DNA from: Alphaproteobacteria bacterium
Lineage (GTDB): Bacteria; Pseudomonadota; Alphaproteobacteria; Reyranellales; Reyranellaceae
NCBI GenBank assembly: GCA_016869975.1
Contig: VGCZ01000006.1
Location: forward strand, 81,541-145,540
Length of the DNA stretch: 64,000 bases
Direction of reading: 5' to 3'
The notes under the pieces were generated by a model, which saw only the letters and a list, made by a program, of their open reading frames with translations, had not been told where the DNA came from and made no database searches. Shown here piece by piece: positions 44,462 through 53,367 of the stretch (positions within the stretch are counted from its first letter, which is position 1; the number at the start of each line of letters is the position of its first letter). The position numbers were made by a program, and so were the translations under genes.

Positions 44462-45833
44462 TGACCTCGAGGCGCAGGACGGCCTGCCCGTCCCGCGCCG
44501 CTACTGGGCGGTGGCCACCATCACGCTCGGCCTGTCGCTGTCGGTGCTCAGCACCGCCATCGCCAATGTCGCCCTGCCGGCGATGGGCAAGGATCTCGGT
44601 GTCGATCCGGCGACTTCGATCTGGATCGTCACGGCGTACCAGATCGCGGTCACGGTGGCGCTGTTGCCGCTGTCGTCGCTCGGCGACATCCTGGGCTACA
44701 CGCGCGTCTATCGCGCCGGCATCGCCGTTTTCCTCCTGGCCTCGCTGGCCTGCGCGCTGGCCGATTCGCTGCAGACGCTCGTCATCGCGCGCGTGTTCCA
44801 GGGCCTCGGCGCCGCCGGCATCATGGCGGTCAACGCGGCGCTGGTGCGCTTCACCTATCCGCGCGCGCAGCTCGGCCGCGGCATGGGCATGAACACGCTG
44901 ATCGTCGCCGGTTCCTCGGCGTCGGGGCCGAGCATTGCCGCGGCGATCCTCGCGGTGGCGCCCTGGCCGTGGCTGTTCGCGTTCAATCTACCGATCGGGC
45001 TCGCCGCGCTCACGCTCTCGATCTGGACGCTGCCGCGCGTGCGCGTGCCACGCTATCCGTTCGATTGGCCCAGCGCCTTCCTGAGCGGCCTGACCTTCGG
45101 CCTGCTGATCTTCGGCGTCGATGGCATCGGCCACGGTCAACGCGTGCCGGTGATCCTGGGCGTGCTGGTGGCGGCGCTGATCTTCGGCTGGCTGTTTCTG
45201 CGCCGGCAGAGGGCGCTCACGACGCCGATGCTGCCCATCGATCTCTTCAAGCGACCGGTCTTCGCGCTCTCCGTGCTGTCGTCGTCGATCGCCTTCACGG
45301 CGCAAGGCTGCGGCGTCGTGGCACTGCCGTTCTATCTGCACGACGTGCTGGGGCGTTCACAGGTCGACACCGGCCTGCTGATGACACCGTGGCCGCTCGG
45401 CCTGGCGCTCACCGCGCCGATCGCCGGGCGGCTCGCGGATCGCCATCCCGCCGGCCTGCTGGGCGCGATCGGGCTCACCTGCATGTGCGGCGGGCTGGTC
45501 TCGCTGGCGCTGCTGCCGGCCGATCCCGCGAGCTGGAACATCGCCTGGCGCACCGCGCTGTGCGGCATCGGCTTCGCGCTGTTCCAGACACCCAACAACC
45601 GGCTGATGGTGTCGAACATCCCGCGCGAGCGCAGCGGCAGCGCTGGCGGCATCATGTCGACGGCGCGGCTGATGGGCCAGACCTTTGGCGCGGCGATCGT
45701 CGCCATGGTCTTCGGCCTCGTCGCCTCCGCCTCGACCGCGCCGACCGTCGCCCTCCTGATCGGCGCGGCCTTCGCGATCCTCGGCATCGCCACATCAGGG
45801 TTGCGGCTGACGGGACGCGCGCGCGGCTCGTAG
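44433..45833 (+). CDS. MFS drug-type exporter (EmrB/QacA, DHA2 family)
   Basis: The 466-residue protein has fourteen predicted helices and the DHA2 signatures TLGLSLSVLSTAIANVALPAM near residue 30, SLGDILGYTRVYRAG near 85 and the motif C region GSSASGPSIAAAIL near 155. Such proteins export drugs or small metabolites with protons. The only plausible start is the ATG at 44433, inside the loop of a long palindrome; the first 15 or so residues are thus encoded partly by that element. No regulator is adjacent. Confidence 0.87.
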   Translation: MSRQDAGAPSDLEAQDGLPVPRRYWAVATITLGLSLSVLSTAIANVALPAMGKDLGVDPATSIWIVTAYQIAVTVALLPLSSLGDILGYTRVYRAGIAVFLLASLACALADSLQTLVIARVFQGLGAAGIMAVNAALVRFTYPRAQLGRGMGMNTLIVAGSSASGPSIAAAILAVAPWPWLFAFNLPIGLAALTLSIWTLPRVRVPRYPFDWPSAFLSGLTFGLLIFGVDGIGHGQRVPVILGVLVAALIFGWLFLRRQRALTTPMLPIDLFKRPVFALSVLSSSIAFTAQGCGVVALPFYLHDVLGRSQVDTGLLMTPWPLGLALTAPIAGRLADRHPAGLLGAIGLTCMCGGLVSLALLPADPASWNIAWRTALCGIGFALFQTPNNRLMVSNIPRERSGSAGGIMSTARLMGQTFGAAIVAMVFGLVASASTAPTVALLIGAAFAILGIATSGLRLTGRARGS

Positions 45834-45894
45834 CGTTGACGCGTGGTCGTCCGCGGGCGCAGGCTCGCGGCCAACGAATCTGGAGGAACGCCCG

Positions 45895-47478
45895 ATGGCC
45901 GGCGATGTGGAGTCTCTGACGCAGTCCAAAGTGACGCGTTCGCCCGTGGTCGAGACCGCGTCGGGCAAGCTGCAGGGAATCACCACGAACGGCGTGCACG
46001 TCTTCAAAGGCGTCCCCTACGGCGCCTCGACCGCCGGCGCCAACCGTTTCCGCCCCGCGCGCAAGCCCGAGCCGTGGAGCGGCGTGCGCGAGGCGATCCA
46101 CTACGCCGGCCGCTCGCCGCAGGCTGCGGCCGCGCCGCAGCGGCCCGAGCTGGCCACGGTCTGGGGGCCGGTCGACACGCTGCCCGTGAGCGAGGATTGC
46201 CTGACCCTGCATGTGTGGACGCCGGGCTGCGATGGCGCCAAGCGGCCGGTGATGGTCTGGTTGCATGGCGGCGCCTTTTCCTACGGCTCGGCCAACTCCC
46301 CGCGCTACGACAGCGTCAACCTGGCACGACGCCAGGACGTGGTCGTGGTCGCGATCAATCATCGCCTCAACATCTTCGGCCATCTCGACCTGTCGCAGAT
46401 CGGCGGCGAGCGCTTCGCGCAATCCGGCAATCTCGGCGTGCTCGATCTCGTGGAGGCGCTGAAATGGGTGCGCGAGCACGCGGCACGCTTCGGTGGCGAT
46501 CCTGGTAACGTCACCATCTTCGGCCAGTCTGGCGGCGGCGGTAAGGTCAGCGCGTTGCTGGCGATGCCCGACGCCAGGCGGCTGTTCCACAAGGCCATTG
46601 TGCAGAGCGGCAGCAGCATCCGCTTCGCCGAGCGGGAGCGCACGAACCGGCTGGCTGAGGCGGTGCTGAAGCATTTCGCGCTGGGCAAGGACCGGATCGC
46701 GGAACTTCAGGCGGTGCCGATCGACAAGATGCTGCAGGCGGTCGATACGGCGCAGCGCAGCCTGCCGAAACCGCACTTTCCGCTGCTCGACCGCTACAAC
46801 TTCGGGCCGGTGATCGACGGCGCGGTGCTGTCGCAGCATCCGTTCTTTGCCGACGCGCCGCAGATCTCCGACGACATCCCGATCATGGTCGGCGATACCA
46901 AGGACGAATCGGCGATCTTCCTCGCGCCCGACAACAAGGTCTGGAACCGCGCCATCACCGAGGACGATCTGAGGGAACGCATCGCCGCGGTCGCCGGCGG
47001 CCAGACCGACGCCGTGCTCGCCTACTACAAGAAGCGCGATCCCCAGATGAGCCCAAGCGACCGGCTGATCACGGCGCTCACGGCGTCGAACTTCGGCGTG
47101 CGTACCGTCATCCAGGCCGAGACCAAGGCGACACGTGGCAAGGCGCCGGTGTTTGTCTATCGGCTCGACTGGGAGACGCCGGCCTATGGCGGCAAGCTGA
47201 AAGCGCCGCACTCCGTCGACGTGCCGTTCGTGTTTGACACGCTGCATGTCATCGGCGCGCAGCACCAGAAGACCGGTGCGCAGGCGCTGGCCGACCGAGT
47301 TTCGAGGACCTGGGCGACCTTCGCGCGCACCGGCAATCCGTCGAACGACTCGCTTCCCGCCTGGCCGGCCTACGACACCAGGACGCGCGCGACCATGGTG
47401 TTCAACGACGAATGCCGCGTCGTGAACGATCCCGACGCCGAGGTGCGCCCGCTGTGGCGCAGGGCGGCGACCGGCTGA
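45895..47478 (+). CDS. Type B carboxylesterase
   Basis: The 527-residue enzyme has the type B signatures SEDCLTLHVWTP (about 99-110), the oxyanion WLHGGAFSYGS (about 122-132), nucleophile IFGQSGGGGK (Ser near 207) and a C-terminal His in APHSVDVPFVFDT (about 437). No signal peptide is visible, so it is likely cytoplasmic. GGAGG precedes the ATG. The luciferase-like monooxygenase gene starts 5 bases after it, linking ester hydrolysis with oxidation of the product. Confidence 0.9.
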   Translation: MAGDVESLTQSKVTRSPVVETASGKLQGITTNGVHVFKGVPYGASTAGANRFRPARKPEPWSGVREAIHYAGRSPQAAAAPQRPELATVWGPVDTLPVSEDCLTLHVWTPGCDGAKRPVMVWLHGGAFSYGSANSPRYDSVNLARRQDVVVVAINHRLNIFGHLDLSQIGGERFAQSGNLGVLDLVEALKWVREHAARFGGDPGNVTIFGQSGGGGKVSALLAMPDARRLFHKAIVQSGSSIRFAERERTNRLAEAVLKHFALGKDRIAELQAVPIDKMLQAVDTAQRSLPKPHFPLLDRYNFGPVIDGAVLSQHPFFADAPQISDDIPIMVGDTKDESAIFLAPDNKVWNRAITEDDLRERIAAVAGGQTDAVLAYYKKRDPQMSPSDRLITALTASNFGVRTVIQAETKATRGKAPVFVYRLDWETPAYGGKLKAPHSVDVPFVFDTLHVIGAQHQKTGAQALADRVSRTWATFARTGNPSNDSLPAWPAYDTRTRATMVFNDECRVVNDPDAEVRPLWRRAATG

Positions 47479-47483
47479 CGACG

Positions 47484-48872
47484 ATGGCCCGGCAGATCCG
47501 CCTCAACGCCTTCGCGATGAACACGCCCGGTCACATGGCGCCGGGCCTGTGGCACTACCCCGGCAATCGCACGGCCGAGTACAACACGCTGGCGTATTGG
47601 ACCGATCTCGCGAAGCTGCTGGAGCGCGGCAAGTTCGACGGCGTCTTTCTGGCCGATGTGCTGGGCGTCTACGATGTCTATCAAGGCACGGCCGACCACG
47701 CGCTACGCCATGCCGCGCAAGTACCGGTGAACGATCCGCTGCTGGTGATCCCGCCGATGGCGACGGTGACCGAACATCTGTGCTTCGGCGTCACCTCGTC
47801 GACGGCGTTCGAGCATCCCTATCCCTTCGCGCGGCGCATGACGACCCTCGATCATCTGACCAAGGGCCGCGCCGGCTGGAACGTCGTGACGTCGTATCTC
47901 GAAAGCGGCGCGAAGAATACCGGTCACGCCGCGCAGGGCGCGCACGACGACCGCTACGACATCGCCGACGAGTACATGGAGGTCTGCTACAAGCTGTGGG
48001 AGGGCAGTTGGCAGGACGGTGCCAACGCGCGCGACCGTCGCACCGGGGTTTTCACTGACCCCGCGCGCGTTCATCCCATCGCCCATGCCGGCAAGCACTA
48101 CACCGTGCCCGGTTTCCACATCTGCGAGCCCTCGCCGCAGCGCACGCCAGTGATCTACCAGGCGGGCGCTTCGTCGCGCGGCCGGCAATTCGCGGCGCGT
48201 CACGCCGAATGCGTGTTCGTCGGTGCCGCGACCATTCCGATCCTGAAGTCCTACACCACGCGACTGCGCGAGCTGGTGGCGGCGCAAGGCCGCGATCCGC
48301 GCGACGTGCTGGTCTTCAACATGCAGACCGTGCTGCTGGGCGAGACCGACGCCGAAGCCGAGCGCAAGGCGGCGGCCTATCGCGAGTGGTTCAGCTACGA
48401 CGGCGCGCTCAGCCTGCTATCGGGCTGGACCGGCATCGACCTCGGCAAGTATCAGCCCGACGAGAAGCTGCGCTACGTCAAGACCAACGCCGGCCAGTCG
48501 GCGATCGAGGGCTTCAGCACCGCCGATCCTGCGCGCGCCTGGACGATCCGCGAGCTGGCGGAGTGGTGCGCCATCGGCGGGCGCGGGCCCGTGCTGGTGG
48601 GCTCGCCCGCGACCGTCGCCGACAAGCTGCAGGAATGGCTCGAAGACGGCGATTGCGACGGCTTCAACCTCTCCTTCGCGATTGCGCCAGGTAACTTCGA
48701 GGATGTCGTCGAGTTGCTGATTCCCGAGCTGCAGAAGCGCGGCGTTTTCAAACGCGACTACGCGCCGGGAACGATGCGGGAAAAGTTCTTTGGGCAGGGG
48801 CCACGGCTGAAAGCGACACATGTCGGCAGCACGTATCGCGATCTGTCGAGGCTTGGGAAAGCGGCAGAGTAA
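47484..48872 (+). CDS. Flavin-dependent luciferase-like monooxygenase (NtaA/SnaA/DszA family)
   Basis: The 462-residue TIM-barrel protein belongs to the NtaA/SnaA/SoxA(DszA) branch: LNAFAMNTPGHMAPGLWHYP at the start, FDGVFLADVLGVYDVY near 48, KGRAGWNVVTSYLESGAKN near 130 and PVIYQAGASSRGRQFAARHA near 225. These enzymes use FMNH2 supplied by a separate reductase, which is not seen in the window, to oxidise NTA, dibenzothiophene sulfone, pristinamycin or related compounds. The ATG at 47484 is only five bases from the esterase stop. Confidence 0.88.
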   Translation: MARQIRLNAFAMNTPGHMAPGLWHYPGNRTAEYNTLAYWTDLAKLLERGKFDGVFLADVLGVYDVYQGTADHALRHAAQVPVNDPLLVIPPMATVTEHLCFGVTSSTAFEHPYPFARRMTTLDHLTKGRAGWNVVTSYLESGAKNTGHAAQGAHDDRYDIADEYMEVCYKLWEGSWQDGANARDRRTGVFTDPARVHPIAHAGKHYTVPGFHICEPSPQRTPVIYQAGASSRGRQFAARHAECVFVGAATIPILKSYTTRLRELVAAQGRDPRDVLVFNMQTVLLGETDAEAERKAAAYREWFSYDGALSLLSGWTGIDLGKYQPDEKLRYVKTNAGQSAIEGFSTADPARAWTIRELAEWCAIGGRGPVLVGSPATVADKLQEWLEDGDCDGFNLSFAIAPGNFEDVVELLIPELQKRGVFKRDYAPGTMREKFFGQGPRLKATHVGSTYRDLSRLGKAAE

Positions 48873-48880
48873 CAGTCTGC

Positions 48881-48928
48881 CATCCCGAGCGCAGCGAGGG
48901 ATCTAGGTGTCTCGCTGCGCTCGACATG
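48881..48928. repeat. Family B intergenic inverted repeat, copy 3
   Basis: CATCCCGAGCGCAGCGAG (48881-48898) and its complement (48911-48928, two mismatches) enclose GGATCTAGGTGT. It lies 9 bases after the monooxygenase stop and ends 23 bases before the SDR start. Confidence 0.85.
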
Positions 48929-48951
48929 ACGGGGAAGCGGAGGACGGGATC

Positions 48952-49752
48952 ATGGACTTCAAGGGCAAGGTCGCGCTGATCACCGGCGGCGGCAACGGTA
49001 TCGGCAAGGCGGCGGCGATGAACTTCGCCGGGCGCGGCGCGAAGGTCGTGGTGGTCGATCGCGACGGCGCGGCGGCCGAGGCGGTGGCCGGCGCGATCCG
49101 CCAGCAGGGCGGCGACGCCAAGGCGACGATGGCCGATGTCACCAGGTCGGCCGAGGTGCAGGCCTATGTGAAGGCGGCGCTCGACGCCTATGGCCGCATC
49201 GACTGCTTCTTCAACAACGCCGGCATCGAGGGCAAGGTCGCGCACACCGCCGACTACGACGAGGCGATGTTCGATCAGGTGCTGGGCGTCAACGTCAAGG
49301 GCGTGTTCCTCGGCCTGCGCCACGTGCTGCCGGTCATGCTCAAGCAGAAGAGCGGCGCGGTGGTGAACACCGCCTCGGTCGCCGGCCTGGTGGCGACGCC
49401 GGGCATGCCGGCCTACGTCGCCTCCAAGCACGCGGTGATCGGCCTGACCAAGACGGCGTCGGGCGAGGTGGCGCCGATGGGTGTGCGCGTCAACGCCGTG
49501 TGCCCGGGACCGGTCGAGACGCGCATGGTGCAGGACATCGCCAAGCAGCTCAGGCCCAACGATCCCGCCAGCGTCGCCGCGGCCTATCGCACGGTGATTC
49601 CTACCGGCCGCTATACGACGCCGCAGGAGATCGCCGACGTCGTGCTGTTCCTGTGCTCCGACCTCGCCGCCAACATCACTGGCGCGCAATGGGTGGTCGA
49701 TGGCGGCCGCACCGCCGTCGGCGGTGCGATGACCCAGGCGATGCGGGATTGA
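48952..49752 (+). CDS. Short-chain dehydrogenase/reductase (SDR)
   Basis: The 266-residue classical SDR has ALITGGGNGIGKAAAMNFA (about 8-26), an Asp at the end of the second strand (VVVDRDG) favouring NAD, NNAGIEGK, NTASVAGLVATPGMPAYVASKHA with Ser, Tyr and Lys, and ITGAQWVVDGG. GGAGGACGGG precedes the ATG. Substrate unknown; the gene order places it after the esterase and monooxygenase, across a repeat. Confidence 0.88.
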   Translation: MDFKGKVALITGGGNGIGKAAAMNFAGRGAKVVVVDRDGAAAEAVAGAIRQQGGDAKATMADVTRSAEVQAYVKAALDAYGRIDCFFNNAGIEGKVAHTADYDEAMFDQVLGVNVKGVFLGLRHVLPVMLKQKSGAVVNTASVAGLVATPGMPAYVASKHAVIGLTKTASGEVAPMGVRVNAVCPGPVETRMVQDIAKQLRPNDPASVAAAYRTVIPTGRYTTPQEIADVVLFLCSDLAANITGAQWVVDGGRTAVGGAMTQAMRD

Positions 49753-49762
49753 TGCAACACCG

Positions 49763-49788
49763 TACCTTCCCCCTCCGGAGGGAAGGGA
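49763..49788. repeat. Family A intergenic palindrome, copy 4
   Basis: TACCTTCCCCCTCC is followed by GGAGGGAAGGGAA, a slightly worn form of the 25-base palindrome at 11368. It fills the short gap between two convergent stop codons (49752 and 49793). Confidence 0.75.
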
Positions 49789-49792
49789 AGAA

Positions 49793-51001
49793 CTACTCCG
49801 CCGCCACGGGCCGGCGGCTGCTCGCCGGCTTGTCGGCATTGAGGTGCTGGATGCGCGGGAAGACCTCGCGCGCGAACAGGCGGATGTTGTCGGCGGTGTC
49901 CTTGTGGTCGAGGAAGCCGCCCTGGCCGAAGAACAGCAGGTGGCCGACGCCGCCCATGCGCTGGTTGAAGTCGGTGATCTGTCGCACCACGTCGTCGGGC
50001 GTGCCGGCGAAGACCGTGTCAGTCTCCAGGAACTGCTCGACAGTGGCTTTGGTCTGGTCGACCGGATTGCCGGCGCGGTCCTTGACGAAGCCGCCTCTGC
50101 CCGGCCCGGCCTTCAGCATGGCGATGTTGGCGCCCAGCGAGTTGTAGCCCGGCGGGTTGGTGAACGGCTCGGCCACCACGCCGGCGGTGCGCACGTAGCC
50201 TGCGATCAGGTCGGCGCGGCGCAGGCCCTCGGCGCGCGTGTTGCCGACGCCGATGCAGACGGCATAGGCGAAGCGGTCCGGCCCGGCGGTCCAGCCGAGC
50301 TCCTGCGCGCGCTGGCGATAGGCGTCGTACATCGGCTTGGCGACGCCGCCCGAGAGCAGCGTGCCCACGACATGGCCGCGCTCGGCGGCGAGCCGGCCGG
50401 TCTCGGGACTCAAGCCCGTCATCCACACCGGCGGTGTCGGCTGCTGTATCGGCCGCGGCCAGATATTGACATTGCGGTAGTGGAAGAACTCGCCTTCCCA
50501 GTTGAACGGCCCGTCGGTGGTCGACATCGCCTTGATGATCAGGTCGTGCGCTTCCCAGTAGCGCCGCATCAGCCGCGCCGGGTTGCTGTTGGCTGGCGCG
50601 ATCTCATAGGGCGCGCCCTTCACCAGGCCCATCTCCAGCCGGCCGCCGCAGAGCACGTCGAGCCAGGCCATCTCCTCGGCCACGCGCACCGGGTCAGGCC
50701 GGTTGGCGATGGGCGAGCCCAGCGACAGCAGGCGCGCCTTCTTGGTCTCGCGCGCGATCACCGCCAGCGCCATCGGCGCGGAGATGGTCATGCAGGTCGC
50801 CGTGCTGTGGTGCTCGTTGATCATGATGTCGAGGCCGACCTCGTCGCACAGTGCGAACTCGTCGAGGTAGCGGTTGAGCAGGCCGTGCGCGACCCCGGGA
50901 TCGACATTGCCGCTGGGCAACACGACACGCAGCGAGCCGCGCTTCAGCCCTTCGTCCCAGGCCGGGTGATAGGCCATCTCCGAGAAGTACCAGACGCGCA
51001 T
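49793..51001 (-). CDS. Luciferase-like monooxygenase (LLM class)
   Basis: The 402-residue LLM-type TIM barrel starts MRVWYFSEMAYHPAWDEG and has VGLDIMINEHHSTATCM near residue 55, SPIANRPDPVRVAEEMAWLDVLCGGRLEMGLVKG (in two runs) near 95-128 and VWMTGLSPETGRLAAERGH near 198. It is an F420- or FMN-type monooxygenase with unknown substrate. A clear GAGGAGGAG site precedes the ATG at 51001. The alpha/beta hydrolase lies 13 bases upstream on the same strand, so oxidation and hydrolysis are paired, as in the esterase-NtaA pair nearby. Confidence 0.88.
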   Translation of the reverse strand: MRVWYFSEMAYHPAWDEGLKRGSLRVVLPSGNVDPGVAHGLLNRYLDEFALCDEVGLDIMINEHHSTATCMTISAPMALAVIARETKKARLLSLGSPIANRPDPVRVAEEMAWLDVLCGGRLEMGLVKGAPYEIAPANSNPARLMRRYWEAHDLIIKAMSTTDGPFNWEGEFFHYRNVNIWPRPIQQPTPPVWMTGLSPETGRLAAERGHVVGTLLSGGVAKPMYDAYRQRAQELGWTAGPDRFAYAVCIGVGNTRAEGLRRADLIAGYVRTAGVVAEPFTNPPGYNSLGANIAMLKAGPGRGGFVKDRAGNPVDQTKATVEQFLETDTVFAGTPDDVVRQITDFNQRMGGVGHLLFFGQGGFLDHKDTADNIRLFAREVFPRIQHLNADKPASSRRPVAAE

Positions 51002-51014
51002 GGTGTGCTCCTCC

Positions 51015-51773
51015 TCAGCCGGCGAAGGCGGCGATCTTGTCGGCGAAAGCTTGCGGCTGTTCCCAGTGCGGAAAATGGCCGGCATCGGCGATCGATTCGA
51101 GCGTGGCGCCGGGGATCGCGTCGCGCCACTTCGCGCCGAACTCGGGCTTCACGATCCGGTCGCGCTCACCCCACAGCACAAGGGTCGGAATATCGATGCG
51201 ATGCAGCCAGCGCTTGAGCCTGGGGTTATGCATGTAGGGCTTCCAGCCGAACAAGGTGAAGGCCTCGCGCCCGCGTACCACGCCGGCGATCTCGGTCTCC
51301 GGCATCTTGGTATAGTCGACCGCGCCGCGCGCCGGGTCGGCCCAGGCGAGTTTGTCGACCTCGGCGCGCGCCAGGCCGTGCATGTCGGCGATGTCGCGGT
51401 CGTGCAGGCCGCCGAACTTGGCCCCCAGCGGGGCGGCGAGCACCAGCCTGGAGAAACGCCGCGTGTCGCGCACCGCCATCTCGGCCGCGACCCAACCACC
51501 GAAGCAATTGCCGACCAGCACCGCGTCGTTCAGGTCGAGCCGCTTCGCCAGATCGAGGTAGAGATAGGCGAGGTCGTCGACGCTCGACATCCAGTCCGGC
51601 AACACCGAGCGTCCCCACCCTGGATGCGTCGGCGCGACGACGCGGAAGCGTTGCGCCAACGCGTCGAGCCAGGGCCGTTGCGGCCACAACCCTTCGCCGG
51701 CATGCAGGAACAGCAGCGGTCGTCCCTGACCGCGCTCCACGATGTCGAGATCGACGCCCGATACGCTCAGCAT
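51015..51773 (-). CDS. Alpha/beta hydrolase-fold protein with Cys in the nucleophile position
   Basis: The 252-residue protein has a normal alpha/beta hydrolase frame (LLFLHAGEGLWPQRPWL, THPGWGRSVLPDWMSS, acid in WGERDRIVKP near 198, His in DAGHFPHWEQP near 233), but the nucleophile elbow reads VGNCFGG, with Cys90 (TGC codon) where Ser is usual. Cys nucleophiles occur in dienelactone hydrolases, which are otherwise different. It may be a slow esterase, a C-C hydrolase variant or a non-hydrolytic protein. Confidence 0.85.
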   Translation of the reverse strand: MLSVSGVDLDIVERGQGRPLLFLHAGEGLWPQRPWLDALAQRFRVVAPTHPGWGRSVLPDWMSSVDDLAYLYLDLAKRLDLNDAVLVGNCFGGWVAAEMAVRDTRRFSRLVLAAPLGAKFGGLHDRDIADMHGLARAEVDKLAWADPARGAVDYTKMPETEIAGVVRGREAFTLFGWKPYMHNPRLKRWLHRIDIPTLVLWGERDRIVKPEFGAKWRDAIPGATLESIADAGHFPHWEQPQAFADKIAAFAG

Positions 51774-51793
51774 GTGCTTCCGACTTGCTCGTT

Positions 51794-51820
51794 ACCGTCC
51801 CCCGCGTTGCCGGGGACGGT
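51794..51820. repeat. Family A-related palindrome
   Basis: ACCGTCCCC (51794-51802) and GGGGACGGT (51812-51820) pair perfectly around a 9-base loop. It lies just upstream of the hydrolase start at 51773, on the far side of its promoter region. Confidence 0.7.
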
Positions 51821-51883
51821 GCCCGAAGGGCGGTTGGGGGTGCCGGCATCGCGGTCGGTCACGGACCGAGGAGTGGTCGCACC

Positions 51884-51935
51884 AGCCACCCCATCCGGCG
51901 CTGCGCGCCACCTTCTCCCGCGAGCGGGGAAAGGC
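51884..51935. repeat. Long-form intergenic palindrome, second copy
   Basis: AGCCACCCCATCCGGCGC, a short GCGC stem, and CCACCTTCTCCCGCGAG with a complementary GCGGGGAAAGG arm repeat the element at 16491-16549. It ends 7 bases before the beta-lactamase-fold gene's stop codon, where its stem could end transcription. Confidence 0.75.
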
Positions 51936-51941
51936 ATGAGG

Positions 51942-53165
51942 TCAGTCGATCACCGCCTGATAGCTCAGCACGCGCAGCTCGCGGCGGATCGGATAGGCGG
52001 AGGACGGCATCGCCTGCGTCATCAGCAGCACGATCATCTCCTCCGCCGGATCGACCCAGAAGGCGGTGCTGGCGGCGCCGCCCCAGGCGTATTCGCCCGG
52101 CGTGCCGAGGATCTGCGCCTTGGCCGGATCGAGCATGACCGAGAAGCCCAGGCCGAAGCCGATGCCCTCGTAGCTCGATTCGCTGAAGCGCGGCTGGCCC
52201 ATATCGGCCATGTCGCCGCGCAGATGGTTGGCGGTCATCAGCTCGACCGTCTTGCGGCCCAGCAGACGCACGCCATTCAGCTCGCCCTTATTCAGCATCA
52301 TCTGGCAGAAGCGCATGTAATCCGACGCGGTCGAGCACAGGCCGCCGCCGCCCGAGACGATGTCGCGCTTCACCGCGAAGCTGCTCTTCTGCGGATCGTC
52401 GATCATCTTCAGCGAGCCGTCGGCTTCGACGTTGTAGTTGGCGGCGAAGCGGCCGAGCTTGTCCTGCGGCACGTAGAAGGCGGTGTCGACCATGCCCAGA
52501 GGCTTGATGATGCGCTCGCCGAGGAAGTCGTCGAAGCGCTGGCCCGAGATCACCTGCACCAGATAGCCCAGCACGTCGGTGGCGTTGCTGTAGTTCCACT
52601 CCGCGCCGGGCTGCGCGATCAACGGGATGCCGGCCAGTCGCGCGCACATCTCCTCGAGGCTGACCTTGGCGGTCTGGAAGTCGATGCCGAGCTTGCGATA
52701 GACCGCGTCGACCGTGTTGGCCTCCATGAAGCCGTAGGTGATGCCCGAGGTGTGGGTCAGCAGGTCGCGGTAGGTGATCTCGCGGTTGGCCGGCACGGTG
52801 TCGATCTTGCCGCGCATGCCGCCGGCGGCGACGCGCAGGTTCTTGAACATCGGCGCGACCTTGCTGATCGGTTCATCGAGCTGGAAGCGGCCTTCCTCGT
52901 ACAGCATCATGATGGCGACCGAGGTCAGCGGCTTGGTCATCGAGTAGATGCGGAAGATCGTCTCCGGCGTCATCTTGGTGCCGCGCGAGATGTCGGAGAG
53001 GCCCGTGGTGTGGTGATGGGCGATCTTGCCGCGCCGCGCCACCACGGTGGTCAGGCCGGCGAGCTTCTTGCTCGCGACCAAGGCGTCGGCCCAGTTCTCG
53101 ATGAGCTTCAGCCGCTTGCCGGAGAGGCCGGTATCCTCGGGCGCGATGCCGCTGGCCATGTTCAT
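51942..53165 (-). CDS. Beta-lactamase-fold serine hydrolase (EstB-like esterase)
   Basis: The 407-residue protein has the class C/EstB nucleophile motif SMTKP (Ser near residue 73, Lys three residues on), the Tyr of EWNYSNATDVLGYLV near 188 and a C-terminal WGGAASTAFWVDP block replacing the KTG triad. Relatives hydrolyse esters or cleave side chains and rarely act on beta-lactams. No signal peptide. I use the ATG at 53165, with AGAGGA upstream; an ATG at 53183 is also open. Confidence 0.88.
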   Translation of the reverse strand: MNMASGIAPEDTGLSGKRLKLIENWADALVASKKLAGLTTVVARRGKIAHHHTTGLSDISRGTKMTPETIFRIYSMTKPLTSVAIMMLYEEGRFQLDEPISKVAPMFKNLRVAAGGMRGKIDTVPANREITYRDLLTHTSGITYGFMEANTVDAVYRKLGIDFQTAKVSLEEMCARLAGIPLIAQPGAEWNYSNATDVLGYLVQVISGQRFDDFLGERIIKPLGMVDTAFYVPQDKLGRFAANYNVEADGSLKMIDDPQKSSFAVKRDIVSGGGGLCSTASDYMRFCQMMLNKGELNGVRLLGRKTVELMTANHLRGDMADMGQPRFSESSYEGIGFGLGFSVMLDPAKAQILGTPGEYAWGGAASTAFWVDPAEEMIVLLMTQAMPSSAYPIRRELRVLSYQAVID

Positions 53166-53191
53166 GACGTGAATCCTCTTCATTCGGTCTT

Positions 53192-53216
53192 TACCTTCCC
53201 CCTCCAGGGGAAGGCA
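53192..53216. repeat. Family A intergenic palindrome, copy 5
   Basis: TACCTTCCCCCTCC is followed by AGGGGAAGGCA, a near copy of the 25-base element. It is upstream of the serine hydrolase start (53165) in the 202-base gap before the dioxygenase gene. The rest of that gap is GC-rich with nothing else recognised. Confidence 0.75.
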
Positions 53217-53367
53217 TGAGCTGGTTGATGAGCTAGCGTTCCACGCCGGCCGGCCGCCGTCGAGGCCGCCGGTTCGCAAGGCAGACCTGTGCCTGATGTG
53301 TTGTCGGCGCGCCCGCCCGGTGGTTGACTGCCGACCGCGCCACGGAGCGCGGCCGAGGAGCGTCGCC

